Origin: Catellatospora paridis
Lineage (GTDB): Bacteria > Actinomycetota > Actinomycetes > Mycobacteriales > Micromonosporaceae
Direction of reading: 5' to 3'
Length of the DNA: 64,000 nucleotides
Assembly (NCBI RefSeq): GCF_009720365.1
Contig: NZ_WBZD01000042.1
Location: 1-64,000, forward strand
Under the pieces are notes generated by a model, which searched no databases, was not told the origin of the DNA, and saw nothing but the letters and a program-made list of their open reading frames with translations. The position numbers and the translations under genes were made by a program. Positions 43,380-51,697 of this stretch are shown here, in pieces. How positions within the stretch are numbered: position 1 is the stretch's first letter; every line of letters starts with the position of its first letter.

Positions 43380-44084
43380 TCAGGAGCCGTAGACCTCTTC
43401 GAGTTCGAGTTCGAAGTCGACGCCGTGCTTCTTGAACCAGGTGATCGGGTCGTGCGCGACGCCGTCGACGTGGATCTCCAGGTGCAGGTGGGTTCCGTAC
43501 GAGTAGCCGGTGTTGCCCGTCATGCCGATGACGTCACCGGCCTGGACCCGGTCGCCCGGCTTGACCAGCACGCGGCTGGAGTGCCCGTACAGCGTCTGCA
43601 GGCCGTGGCCGTGGTCGACGATGATCGAGTTGCCGTAGCCGCCGTTCCAGCCGGCCTGAACCACCACCCCGCCGCGCACCGCCATGTACGGCGTGCCCTC
43701 GGGCAGCCCGGCCAGGTCGAGTCCGCGGTGCGGCCGCCCCCAGCGGATGCCGTAGCGGGAGCTCAGCGTGTAGTCGTGCAGCGGCAGCACCCACGCGTCG
43801 GGGGCCTCCTGGCTGATCGACGTGCTGAGCTGGCGGTCGCCGCGGTTGGGGCGGGCGGCGATGTCAGCGCGGGCCGCCTCGCTGAACGCCGCCATGTGGT
43901 CGCCGGGGGCGTCGGCCTTGGCGTCGGGCACGACGGCCGCGGCGCCGAAGGCCACGATGCCCGCACCCGCGGCGGCGGTGGCCAGCACCGTGGCGTACCT
44001 GCTGCGCGATGGCGTGCCCGCGCGGCGCCGCCCGCAGTAGCGGTCCGCCTCCCTGACCAGCTCTGGCCGATAGCGCACGACCAC
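43380..44084 (-). CDS. M23 family metallopeptidase (LytM-like)
   Basis: 234 aa from GTG 44084. A basic N-terminus precedes one hydrophobic segment (TVLATAAAGAGIVAFGAAAVV) that acts as signal anchor or signal peptide. The C-terminal ~120 residues are an M23 domain: SSRYGIRWGRPHRGLDLAG (first His and Asp ligands), NSIIVDHGHGLQTLYGH, and GTHLHLEIHVDG (HxH). It should cut peptide cross-links in peptidoglycan outside the membrane. The gene is monocistronic with a long, partly AT-rich leader. Confidence 0.93.
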   Translation of the reverse strand: MVVRYRPELVREADRYCGRRRAGTPSRSRYATVLATAAAGAGIVAFGAAAVVPDAKADAPGDHMAAFSEAARADIAARPNRGDRQLSTSISQEAPDAWVLPLHDYTLSSRYGIRWGRPHRGLDLAGLPEGTPYMAVRGGVVVQAGWNGGYGNSIIVDHGHGLQTLYGHSSRVLVKPGDRVQAGDVIGMTGNTGYSYGTHLHLEIHVDGVAHDPITWFKKHGVDFELELEEVYGS

Positions 44085-44772
44085 ACCCTTCGGTCACGTC
44101 GGGCGCCGGACCGTCCGGAGCCCCTTTTCAGGCGAGTCGCCCTCGCCAGGGATGGCACTGCAGGACAACGTAACCAAATCGGGCACTAGACACAAGTCAC
44201 TAGACATGCCAAAAACCTCTCTAAATCCCCAAATCGTCTCACGTTCATGTTTCGCGTCTGCGGCGTCGCGCTCCCGGCGAACCCGACCGCGGGCGGGACG
44301 GGCGGTGGGCATCGGCGTGCCGTACGCCCGATGTAGACGGTCGGGACAGACTCCCCGCCGATCGGTCGAACGTGACCGGGTTCGGGCGAGCGGGCGGCAC
44401 CCGGCTCCGGGTGCGGTCCGCCGAGAACCGGTCAGTGGGCTGTATCACCGGACCGGACAGCCCGCCCTCACCGGAACAGGTGGCCGGCACGCCTGCCACA
44501 CCCTCGACCTGCCACGACTTCTCGGGACCCATCGGGCATTTCGGCTCGCCCTGCCCCGCGTCCGCCGCAGCCGCCGGGCGCGCGGCGGGCAGGATAACGC
44601 GACCGCGCCAGTCTCCAGGTTCGGCGTTCAGCGAAAGCTCAGACATGCGACGCACGATGGCCACGCTTCACCCGAAACCGCAGAGCCCGGCATCCGTTGT
44701 CTCGCTTAGCAACGGAGGTTTGGCCGACGGTGGCATCGGGAAGCAACGATGCACCGAGACAGTGGAGGCATG
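44085..44772. other. Gene-poor region between the M23 and TraR/DksA genes
   Basis: About 690 bp holding the divergent promoters of both neighbours. The part nearest the M23 gene (44160-44250) is AT-richer than its surroundings and contains a 9-bp direct repeat, CACTAGACA, at 44184-44192 and 44198-44206. Open frames exist in it (for example 44245-44646, minus), but their third-position GC and composition do not look coding. No RNA gene or known riboswitch pattern was recognised. Confidence 0.5.
44184..44206 (-). repeat. Direct repeat CACTAGACA x2 upstream of the M23 gene
   Basis: Two identical 9-mers with a 14-bp period lie 100-122 bp before the M23 start. The spacing is suited to a dimeric activator binding near -35, but the regulator is unknown. 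Confidence 0.4.
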
Positions 44773-45144
44773 ATGACAACGCTGGAAGGCACGCTCGACC
44801 AGGCACAGCTCGGCGTGCTGTTGAAGGCACGCTACGAAGAGGCCGCCGAGCAGTTGCGGGTGCAGAGCGAGTCGGTCCGGCAGCTGCGGCGCTCCGGCGA
44901 CCAGGGCCCCGGCGACGTCGCCGACGCGGGCACCATGGTCTCCGACACCGAGCAGCAGGACCTGCTGACCGCGGCGCTCGACGACCACATGCGCAAGCTG
45001 TCCGACGCGCTGGCCCGGTTCGAGGGCGGCTCGCTGGGCACCTGCGACGGCTGCGGGCAGCAGATCCCGCCCGCGCGCATGGAGATCATGCCCTGGTCGA
45101 CCCACTGCGTGAAGTGCCAGGCGGCCGCCGAGCGCTGGCGCTGA
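44773..45144 (+). CDS. TraR/DksA-type C4 zinc finger protein
   Basis: 123 aa from ATG 44773, 4 nt after GGAGG; ATGs at 44770 and 44749 are in the same frame. A helical N-terminal region (LGVLLKARYEEAAEQLRVQSESVRQL, ALDDHMRKLSDALARFEGGSLG) is followed by a zinc finger with Cys pairs in GTCDGCGQQIP and THCVKCQ. In DksA/TraR proteins the coiled coil enters the RNA polymerase secondary channel. Actinobacterial homologues are small and mostly uncharacterised. Confidence 0.9.
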   Translation: MTTLEGTLDQAQLGVLLKARYEEAAEQLRVQSESVRQLRRSGDQGPGDVADAGTMVSDTEQQDLLTAALDDHMRKLSDALARFEGGSLGTCDGCGQQIPPARMEIMPWSTHCVKCQAAAERWR

Positions 45145-45158
45145 CCGTCCCCTGACGT

Positions 45159-45188
45159 GAAGGCCCGTCCCCGCGGGGACGGGCCTTC
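45159..45188. terminator. Bidirectional terminator between TraR/DksA gene and ABC importer operon
   Basis: GAAGGCCCGTCCCC pairs perfectly with GGGGACGGGCCTTC over a 2-nt centre. It lies between the two convergent stop codons. Confidence 0.85.
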
Positions 45189-45196
45189 GTCGTCGG

Positions 45197-46705
45197 TCAG
45201 ACCGGCGCGGGCGCGGCGTGGATGAGGCGGATGACGCGCTGGCTCACCGCGTCGTAGTCGTGGTCGTTGACCAGCTCGCCGCGCACCTGCGCGTCGCCCA
45301 TCACGGCGATCCGGTCGGCCAGCGTGACGATCTCCGGCAGGTCCGACGAGATCAGCAGGATGGCCATGCCCTGTCCGGCCAGCCGGGCGATCAGCTCGTG
45401 GAACGCGGCCTTGGTGCGCACGTCGATGCCGACCGTCGGCTCGTCCACGATGAGGATGTCGCAGCTCGCGGCGAGCCACTTGGCGAGGCTGACCTTCTGC
45501 TGGTTGCCGCCGGAAAGCTGGCCGGCGAGCTGGTTCGGCGAGGCGGCCCGGATGCCGAGCAGCTCGGTGTACTCGGCGACCACGTCGCGTTCGGCCTTGT
45601 CGGGGATGAGGCCGAAGCGGGCCAGCCGCCGCCAGACCGTCACCCCGACGTTGCGGGTGATCGGCTGCTCCAGGAACAGGCCCTCGCCCTTGCGGTCCTC
45701 GGGCACGTAGCCGATCCGGTGGCGGCGCAGCGCCTCGCCCACGTCCCGGATGCGCACCGGCGTGCCATGCACGCGGACCTCGCCGCCGGTGATCGCGTCG
45801 AGGCCCAGCAAAGCCTTGGCCAGCTCGGTGCGCCCGGCGCCGACCAGGCCGTAGAGGCCGAGGATCTCGCCACGGGCGACGGTGAGCGAGACGTCGCGGT
45901 GGCCGTGGCGGGTGTCGAGCCCGGCCAGTTCCAGCGCCGGGGTCGCGTCGCGGTCCACGGTGCGGGCGGTGAGTTCGACCGAGGCGTACGCCCGGCCGAC
46001 CATCAGGTCCACGATCTCGTCGCGGGTGTACCCCGACAGCGGCTGCGCCTGCGCGACGCTGCGCCCGTCGCGCAGCACGGTCACCGTGTCGGCGACCGCG
46101 AACACCTCCTCGAGCTTGTGGCTGACCAGCACCACGGCGTGCCCGGTGGCGGTCAGCTTGCGCACGATGGCGTAGAGCCGGTCGGCCTCGTCGCCGGTGA
46201 GCGACGCGGTCGGTTCGTCGAGCAGCAGCACCCGGGTGTCCACGGACAGCGCCTTGGCGATCTCGACCAGCTGTGCCTGGGCCACCGACAGCTCCGCGAC
46301 CCGGGTGTCCGGGTCCAGGTCGAGGTCGAGCAGGCCCAGGCAGCGGCGCGCCTCGGCGCGCATCCGGGCCCGGTCGACCATGCCGAGGCGGTTGGGCAGG
46401 TGCTGCAGAGCGATGTTCTCCGCGATGGAGAACTCGGGCACCAGGTTGCGTTCCTGGTGCACGACCCCGATGCCGGCGTGCAGCGCTTCGAGCGGGCTGC
46501 CGAAGTGGACGTCGTCCCCGTCGAGCACGACCCGGCCGGCGTCGGGGCGGTACACCCCCGTCAGGATCTTCACCAGGGTGCTCTTGCCCGCGCCGTTCTC
46601 GCCGAGCAGCGCGTGCACGCTGCCCGCGGCGAGCTGCAGCGTCACGCCGTCCAGCGCGCGTACGCCGGGAAACGACTTGCTGAGGCCTTCGGCCAGCAGT
46701 ATCAC
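45197..46705 (-). CDS. CUT2-type sugar ABC transporter, double ATP-binding protein (RbsA/MglA-like)
   Basis: 502 aa from GTG 46705, overlapping the upstream permease stop by GTGA. Two ABC domains are fused. The first has Walker A GENGAGKST, signature LSVAQAQLVEIAKAL and Walker B VLLLDEPTASL. The second has the degenerate Walker A GLVGAGRTELAKA, signature LSGGNQQKVSLAKWL and DILIVDEPTVG. This is the CUT2 pattern for monosaccharides (ribose, galactose, xylose and related). It is the last gene of the importer operon binding protein - permease - permease - ATPase. Confidence 0.96.
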   Translation of the reverse strand: MILLAEGLSKSFPGVRALDGVTLQLAAGSVHALLGENGAGKSTLVKILTGVYRPDAGRVVLDGDDVHFGSPLEALHAGIGVVHQERNLVPEFSIAENIALQHLPNRLGMVDRARMRAEARRCLGLLDLDLDPDTRVAELSVAQAQLVEIAKALSVDTRVLLLDEPTASLTGDEADRLYAIVRKLTATGHAVVLVSHKLEEVFAVADTVTVLRDGRSVAQAQPLSGYTRDEIVDLMVGRAYASVELTARTVDRDATPALELAGLDTRHGHRDVSLTVARGEILGLYGLVGAGRTELAKALLGLDAITGGEVRVHGTPVRIRDVGEALRRHRIGYVPEDRKGEGLFLEQPITRNVGVTVWRRLARFGLIPDKAERDVVAEYTELLGIRAASPNQLAGQLSGGNQQKVSLAKWLAASCDILIVDEPTVGIDVRTKAAFHELIARLAGQGMAILLISSDLPEIVTLADRIAVMGDAQVRGELVNDHDYDAVSQRVIRLIHAAPAPV

Positions 46706-47718
46706 GACGACCTCCGGGAGAGCTTGGTCCGGATCGCGCCGGACAGCACCACGCCGAGCACCACCGCGCCGACGATGAGATCGACCCAGCGCCGGTTGAT
46801 GGCGAACTGGGCCTGGGCCACGTCGACCAGCCGCACGATGAACGCGGCCAGGCTGGTGCCCAGCACGCTGACCACGCCGCCGGCCAGCGCGACGCCGCCG
46901 ATGATCGGCGCGGCGAAGCTGGGCAGCAGCAGGTCGTCGCCGATGGTGGCGTTCACCGAGCCGGACTGGGCCAGGGTGAGCACCGCGGCGACCCCGGCCA
47001 GCAGCCCGGACAGCGCGTGCGCGAGCACGATGGAGCGGTCGTTGGACACGCCGGACAGCCGGGCGGCGAACGGGCTGCCGCCGCTGGCCAGCAGGTGCCG
47101 GCCGGGCACGGTACGGGCGAAGAAGAACCAGACCATGGCGGCGACCGCGCAGGCGATGAGGAACACCACGGGCAGCCCGAACAGCGACGCCTGCCCGAGT
47201 TCCTCGAGCCCGGCGGAGTAGTCCTGGTAGGTGCCGGGGCCGTTGACGCCGTACCGGAGCCCGTCGATGATCGTCATGGTCGCCAGCGTCACGATGAACG
47301 CGTTGATCCTGGTGAACACGACCAGCAGCCCGTTGCCCAGGCCGACGGCCGCGCCGAGCAGCATCGCCCCGGCCACCGCGAGCGGTGCGGGCAGCCCGGC
47401 CTCCAGCATGGCCCAGGCGGCGACCATGGCGCAGAAGCCGGTGAGCACGCCGACCGACAGGTTCATCTGGCCGATGGCCAGCACGACCATCTGCGCCAAC
47501 CCGATGATCATCGGTACGGCGAGGAAGCGGAAGAACGCCGCCAGGGTGCCCGCGGACAGCATGTTGCCGTCGGTGGTCAGCGTCAGCGCGACGAAGCCGA
47601 TGACCGCGAGCGCGACCAGGGTGAACTCCGAGGTGCGCACGGTGCGCCGCAGCCGGCTCGGGGCCGCGGCGGGCGTGGTGGCGGCCCGGGTGGGGGTGGA
47701 TTCGACGGTGCTGGTCAT
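46702..47718 (-). CDS. CUT2-type sugar ABC transporter permease 2
   Basis: 338 aa from ATG 47718, overlapping the upstream permease by ATGA. It has about ten membrane helices and the BPD_transp_2 pattern: IIGLAQMVVLAIGQMNLSVG, FTRINAFIVTLATMTIIDGLRYG, SVNATIGDDLLLPSFAAPIIGGVALAGG. It pairs with the upstream permease to form a heterodimeric channel. Confidence 0.95.
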   Translation of the reverse strand: MTSTVESTPTRAATTPAAAPSRLRRTVRTSEFTLVALAVIGFVALTLTTDGNMLSAGTLAAFFRFLAVPMIIGLAQMVVLAIGQMNLSVGVLTGFCAMVAAWAMLEAGLPAPLAVAGAMLLGAAVGLGNGLLVVFTRINAFIVTLATMTIIDGLRYGVNGPGTYQDYSAGLEELGQASLFGLPVVFLIACAVAAMVWFFFARTVPGRHLLASGGSPFAARLSGVSNDRSIVLAHALSGLLAGVAAVLTLAQSGSVNATIGDDLLLPSFAAPIIGGVALAGGVVSVLGTSLAAFIVRLVDVAQAQFAINRRWVDLIVGAVVLGVVLSGAIRTKLSRRSS

Positions 47719-48764
47719 GCCGGCACCCCCCGCCGCTCGGCGAGCACGTGGCGCAGCCGGTCCAGCGACAGCGCGGCCAGCAGCACCAGCCCGATGTAGA
47801 GCTTGAGCTCGTCGACCTGGAACTGCAGCAGGTTGAGGCCCTTGTAGATGACCTGGGTGATGGCGGTGCCGAGCACCGTGCCGAGCACGCTCACCGCGCC
47901 GCCGACCAGCAGCGTGCCGCCGAGCACCGGGGCGAGGAACGACGGCAGCAGGAAGCCGTCGCCGACGCCCGCGGAGAAGGCGCCGTTGTTGGCCGACAGC
48001 AGGAACCCGGCCAGCCCGGCGAGCAGGCCGGACAGCGCGTGCGCCTGGATCGTGCGCAGCCGCACCGGGATGCCCGACAGCTCGGCGGCCTTGGCGTTGG
48101 AGCCGGCCATCAGCACCTCGCGGCCGGTCCGGGACCACCGGAACAGCAGTCCCACCACGAGGACCGCGACGAGCGCGATCGGGGCGAGCAGCGGGATCTC
48201 CGGCCCGCACACGTCGCCGGCGCAGTAGTCGGCGAAGGTGTCGGTGCGCAGTGCGGACATGCCCGCGGGCAGGCCGTTGAAGGCCACACCGTCGGTGAAG
48301 CTGGCGTAGAGCAGCGAGACCAGGCCGATCAGGGCGAAGTCCAGGGCCAGGGTGACCACGAACGAGTTCACGCCGGTGCGCGAGATGATGAGCCCGGCCA
48401 GCGCGCCGAGCAGCGCGCCCATGGCCAGGCCCCCGGCGAGCGCCAGGATCAGCGGCGCGTCGAGGCGGTCGTGCAGCAGGCCGGAGGCGAAGGCGCTCAT
48501 CGCGGCCATACGGCCCACGGCCATGTTCATGTGGCCCAGGGAGAGCACGGCGAGCTGGGAGAGCCCGACCACGGCGTACACGCTGATGTCGGCCTGCATG
48601 GGCACCAGCGTCAGCTGGGTGTTGAGGAAGGCGGGGCGCAGCGTGGTGAACAGCGCGATGAGCGCGATCAGCAGCACGACGAGCCCGATCCGGGGGTTGG
48701 CCCACAGCGGCAGCCGCGCGGGCGGCCGCGGCTGCTCGGGGGTGGTGGTGTCCTCTTGCTTCAC
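47715..48764 (-). CDS. CUT2-type sugar ABC transporter permease 1
   Basis: 349 aa from GTG 48764 with GGAGAG upstream. It has the same BPD_transp_2 architecture: VYAVVGLSQLAVLSLGHMNMAVG, RTGVNSFVVTLALDFALIGLVSLLY, GAFSAGVGDGFLLPSFLAPVLGGTLLVGGAVSVLG. The N-terminus is short and cytoplasmic. Two strong hairpins lie between it and the binding-protein gene, a common way to keep permease expression below that of the binding protein. Confidence 0.95.
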   Translation of the reverse strand: MKQEDTTTPEQPRPPARLPLWANPRIGLVVLLIALIALFTTLRPAFLNTQLTLVPMQADISVYAVVGLSQLAVLSLGHMNMAVGRMAAMSAFASGLLHDRLDAPLILALAGGLAMGALLGALAGLIISRTGVNSFVVTLALDFALIGLVSLLYASFTDGVAFNGLPAGMSALRTDTFADYCAGDVCGPEIPLLAPIALVAVLVVGLLFRWSRTGREVLMAGSNAKAAELSGIPVRLRTIQAHALSGLLAGLAGFLLSANNGAFSAGVGDGFLLPSFLAPVLGGTLLVGGAVSVLGTVLGTAITQVIYKGLNLLQFQVDELKLYIGLVLLAALSLDRLRHVLAERRGVPA

Positions 48765-48802
48765 TGCACTCTCCGGGGGTGTGGCGCGTCGCGATCGGCG
48801 CG

Positions 48803-48841
48803 AACGCGCCCCGGCCGCGTGGGGTGAGGCCGGGGCGCGTT
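48803..48841 (-). terminator. Hairpin 2 between binding-protein and permease genes
   Basis: AACGCGCCCCGGCC pairs with GGCCGGGGCGCGTT (14 bp, 11-nt loop). It probably causes partial termination or stabilises the upstream transcript. Confidence 0.7.
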
Positions 48842-48848
48842 CCGCGGT

Positions 48849-48877
48849 GGCCGGGGCGGATGCGGCTCGCCCCGGCC
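48849..48877 (-). terminator. Hairpin 1 after the binding-protein gene
   Basis: GGCCGGGGCG pairs with CGCCCCGGCC (10 bp, 9-nt loop), 9 bp past the stop codon of the binding-protein gene. Confidence 0.7.
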
Positions 48878-48886
48878 GTCAGCGTG

Positions 48887-49936
48887 TTACTTGGCGCAGG
48901 TGAGGTACTTGCTGTCGAAGTCGGACTTGAGCGAGGTGGTCTTGGCCGCCCGGTCGTTGTCGTAGGTGGCGACGTTGGCCGTGGTGACCACGAACGAACC
49001 GGAGTCGATGATGACACCCGGGGTGGCCATGGTGCAGCCCTCGGACAGCTTCACCAGTGCGTACGAACCGACGTAGGCCTGCCCGACCGGATTCTGCAGC
49101 ACGGTCGCGGCGACCTCGCCGGCCTTGATACCCGCGATGATGGTCGGGTCGTCGTCGATGGCGATCACCTTGATCGGCAGCTTGGCCTGCTTGACGCCGC
49201 CCGCCGCGGCCACGGCCGGGTTGTAGGCGGTGGTGACGATCGCGTTGACCTGGCTGCCCTTGGCGGCCAGCAGGTCGGCGACGGCCTTCTGCGCGGTCTG
49301 CAGGTCCTTGTCGATGTCGGTGATGGTGTCCAGCAGCTTGACCTTGCCGCCGGTCTCGTCGACGGCCTTCTGCACGCCCGCGATGCGGCGCTGGGTGTTG
49401 GAGTCGACCTTGTTGCCGGTCAGGTGGACCAGGTTGCCCGCGCCGCCCATGGCGTCGACGGCCGCCTTCGCCGCCTTGTACGCCGCCTCCTGCACGTCGG
49501 TGGACAGGCAGAAGTCGGCCAGGTTCTTGTCGCCCGCGGGGCAGGACGCCAGCGAGCCGACGTGGAAGCCCTGCTTCTTGAGGTTCTCGAAGGTGGAGTT
49601 GATGCTCTCCGGCGCGACGCCGAAGATGCCGAAGGCGTTGTAGCCCTGGGCGGCCAGCGAGGTGAGCACGTCGTTCTGCTTGGTCTGGTCCCAGCCGGCG
49701 GTCTCGTTGAAGGTGACGTCGCCGAAGGCGAAGTCGGTCTTGGCCTTGCCGCCGGCGTCCTTCCACGGCTGGAAGTACGGGTGCGCGCCGCCGGGGACCA
49801 GCGCCACCTTCACCTGGGCGGCGGTGAGGGCGCTCGTGCCGCCCTCGGGGGTGTCTTCCTTCTTGGTGCAGGCCGACGCCGCGATCACCACAGCGAGCAC
49901 GCCGACGATGGAGCCCAGTCGAACAAACGGCCTCAT
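48887..49936 (-). CDS. Sugar ABC transporter substrate-binding lipoprotein (Peripla_BP_4 type)
   Basis: 349 aa from ATG 49936. The signal peptide ends in ASACTKKEDTP, a lipoprotein site. The mature protein has the two-lobe periplasmic-binding-protein 2 layout of CUT2 systems: QVKVALVPGGAHPYFQPW, VLTSLAAQGYNAFGIFGV, VNAIVTTAYNPAVAAAGG, VIAIDDDPTIIAGIKAGEVAATVLQNP. It delivers a sugar to the two permeases downstream. The ligand is unknown; the GH99/GH95-like neighbours suggest a product of glycan breakdown. Confidence 0.95.
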   Translation of the reverse strand: MRPFVRLGSIVGVLAVVIAASACTKKEDTPEGGTSALTAAQVKVALVPGGAHPYFQPWKDAGGKAKTDFAFGDVTFNETAGWDQTKQNDVLTSLAAQGYNAFGIFGVAPESINSTFENLKKQGFHVGSLASCPAGDKNLADFCLSTDVQEAAYKAAKAAVDAMGGAGNLVHLTGNKVDSNTQRRIAGVQKAVDETGGKVKLLDTITDIDKDLQTAQKAVADLLAAKGSQVNAIVTTAYNPAVAAAGGVKQAKLPIKVIAIDDDPTIIAGIKAGEVAATVLQNPVGQAYVGSYALVKLSEGCTMATPGVIIDSGSFVVTTANVATYDNDRAAKTTSLKSDFDSKYLTCAK

Positions 49937-49976
49937 GCCGAGTTCCTTCCCTAGTCAGGCACTTCGAGCTATCGAA

Positions 49977-49988
49977 ATCCTATAGGAT
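49977..49988 (-). promoter_or_regulatory. Palindromic operator ATCCTATAGGAT at the importer promoter
   Basis: This perfect 12-bp palindrome lies 41 bp before the binding-protein start. On the minus strand its second half, TAGGAT, would serve as a -10 box with GTAAAC 17 bp upstream as a -35. The same palindrome occurs at 63586-63597 before the GH95-like gene. Confidence 0.65.
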
Positions 49989-50066
49989 ATTTCCTAGATG
50001 TTTACTCGGTCGCGTTGCCGCAGTCAACCCCTGATCCGTAACGACACTGACCGAACATGGAAATAT

Positions 50067-50078
50067 GAAAACGCTTTC
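50067..50078 (-). promoter_or_regulatory. LacI/GalR-type operator-like site
   Basis: GAAAACGCTTTC has the GAAA-x-CG-x-TTTC form with central CpG that is characteristic of LacI-family operators. It is ~130 bp upstream of the importer's first gene and just past the GH99 stop. Confidence 0.45.
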
Positions 50079-50134
50079 TACGCAAGGCTTCGCCGCCGCC
50101 GCGTAACATCCGCGGCGACGGCGAAGTCCACTGT

Positions 50135-50172
50135 GGTGGACGGAGCGGGTCGAGGCCTCCACTCCGTCCACC
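50135..50172 (-). terminator. Terminator hairpin after the GH99 gene
   Basis: GGTGGACGGAG pairs with CTCCGTCCACC (11 bp). It lies 4 bp after the GH99 stop codon. Confidence 0.75.
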
Positions 50173-50175
50173 GGG

Positions 50176-51669
50176 TCAACTGGGGATGATGTCGAACTTC
50201 TCCCATCCGCCGATGGCGGCGCGGTTGGCGATCAGCGCCGCCGCGCCCGCGTTCTCGGCTGAGACGTACCGGTTGTTCGCCGTGGCCAGCAGGCTGACGC
50301 TGCCGTCGCTGTTGGCCACCACCCGGAACGTCTCCCACGCGCCGGACGCCGTCGCGTTCGCGATCAGCGGTGCGGTGTTGTCGGCGTGTACGAACCGGCT
50401 GTTCACCCGGGCGCGCAGCGCGATGAGGCCGCCGCCGAGGTCCACCCGGTCGAACTGCTCCCACGGGCCGACGGCGGTGCGATTGGCGATGAGCGGGGCC
50501 GCGCCCGCGTTCTCCGCCGCCACGTACCGGTTGTTGACCCGGGCGCGCAGGCCCACCACCGACGACGGCGCCGGCGGGTTGTAGCGGTCCACCCAGTATT
50601 TCGTGCGGGTGAGGTAGGCCGTCTCGGCCGCGGCCCCGGTGAGGCCGTACGCACCCGAGAAGGTCTGGTAACCGTTACCGCCCGGCGGAGCGGCGCTCGC
50701 CGGTTCGATGACCGAGCCCTCGTGCCACTCGTTGAACGAGGTGATCGACACCCAGGCCGGCGGGCCGCCGTTGGCCGCGGCCAGGGCGTTGCCCCACTCG
50801 CGGTCGTACGTCGCCCCGTTGTCGCGCCCGAGCGTCGGGGTGGTGTTGCCGGGCACCGCCCGGTCGTCGATGTAGCCGGGTCCGACGGACGGGGCCCAGA
50901 CCAGCCCGTTGGCCTTGCAGAAGGCACTCGCGTTGGCCCACCCCGGCGCGCTCGCTCCGGCGATCGCGTCGTAGGTGTACATCCCGCCGAAGTTGGCCAC
51001 CTTCGAGGTGTCGGTGGTCTGCGCGAGGATGATGTTGCTGCTCCGCAGCGGCGCGATCGGGGCCCAGTCGGTGATGCGCAGGCTCTCGAACACGTAGAAC
51101 GCGGGCCGGTTGCCGTGCGCGGCGTCGCGGTAGTACGCCGCGTGCGAGCCGTACCGGCTGTTGAGGTAGTTGACGTCGGCGACGGTGGACGCCGCGGTGC
51201 GCCCGGCGTAGGGCTCCAGGTGCCAGGCGACCTTGATGCCGTGCTGGTTGGCGGCGTTGAGCACCCCGGGGACCAGGCGGTCCTCGTAGGAGTTCTGACC
51301 CCACCAGCTGTAGACGATCACGCCTACCCCGGCCTGGGCGATCCAGGCCATGTGCTGGTTGACGGCCCCGGCATAGTCGCCGGAGTCGTACGCGCCGAGC
51401 TTCGGGTACAGGTTGGCCCCGATCGCGTTGGGCGGGGTGAAACCGCCCTGCTGCCAGTGCCGGTAGGAGCCGTTCACGGCCGGGCTGCCGTACCAGGAGT
51501 AGTAGAAGATGTGCACGTTGGACGCCAGCGGCGCGGCGGCCGCCTGGGCAGCCGCGGTGACGGGTGCCGCCACCGGCGGGGGCGCCGACGCCGCGGGTGA
51601 CCCCGCGAGCGCCAGCGCCAGCCCGACGGCCGGCAGCAGGACGGACCAGGTCCGCCTGATGCGTTTCAT
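50176..51669 (-). CDS. Secreted GH99-like endo-alpha-mannosidase/mannanase with fascin-like domain
   Basis: 497 aa from ATG 51669. A signal peptide (RTWSVLLPAVGLALALAGSPAASA) is followed by a GH99-type (beta/alpha)8 domain: VHIFYYSWYGSPAVNGSYRHW at its start, VGVIVYSWWGQNSYED, and ITSFNEWHEGSVIEPA near its end. The two Glu of NEWHEG are the conserved GH99 active-site pair. Residues ~370-497 are a beta-trefoil of the fascin-like type with repeats such as LRARVNNRYVAAENAGAAPL. Known GH99 enzymes cut internal alpha-1,2-mannosidic bonds in N-glycans or yeast mannan; exact specificity here is inferred. Only 28 bp separate it from the preceding gene, so it may be co-transcribed. Confidence 0.88.
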   Translation of the reverse strand: MKRIRRTWSVLLPAVGLALALAGSPAASAPPPVAAPVTAAAQAAAAPLASNVHIFYYSWYGSPAVNGSYRHWQQGGFTPPNAIGANLYPKLGAYDSGDYAGAVNQHMAWIAQAGVGVIVYSWWGQNSYEDRLVPGVLNAANQHGIKVAWHLEPYAGRTAASTVADVNYLNSRYGSHAAYYRDAAHGNRPAFYVFESLRITDWAPIAPLRSSNIILAQTTDTSKVANFGGMYTYDAIAGASAPGWANASAFCKANGLVWAPSVGPGYIDDRAVPGNTTPTLGRDNGATYDREWGNALAAANGGPPAWVSITSFNEWHEGSVIEPASAAPPGGNGYQTFSGAYGLTGAAAETAYLTRTKYWVDRYNPPAPSSVVGLRARVNNRYVAAENAGAAPLIANRTAVGPWEQFDRVDLGGGLIALRARVNSRFVHADNTAPLIANATASGAWETFRVVANSDGSVSLLATANNRYVSAENAGAAALIANRAAIGGWEKFDIIPS

Positions 51670-51697
51670 GATCTTTTCCCTTCCGGGTCGATCAGGT

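Noticed and set aside
40315-43392. A >1000-codon plus-strand open frame opposite the large frameshifted gene
   Set aside because: Composition (Gly/Arg/Val-rich, no hydrophobic core or motif) is typical of antisense frames in high-GC DNA; the minus strand has the better codon pattern.
44245-44646. Possible small minus-strand gene in the gap before the TraR/DksA gene
   Set aside because: No ribosome site, weak third-position GC, Arg/Pro-rich low-complexity translation and no recognisable domain.
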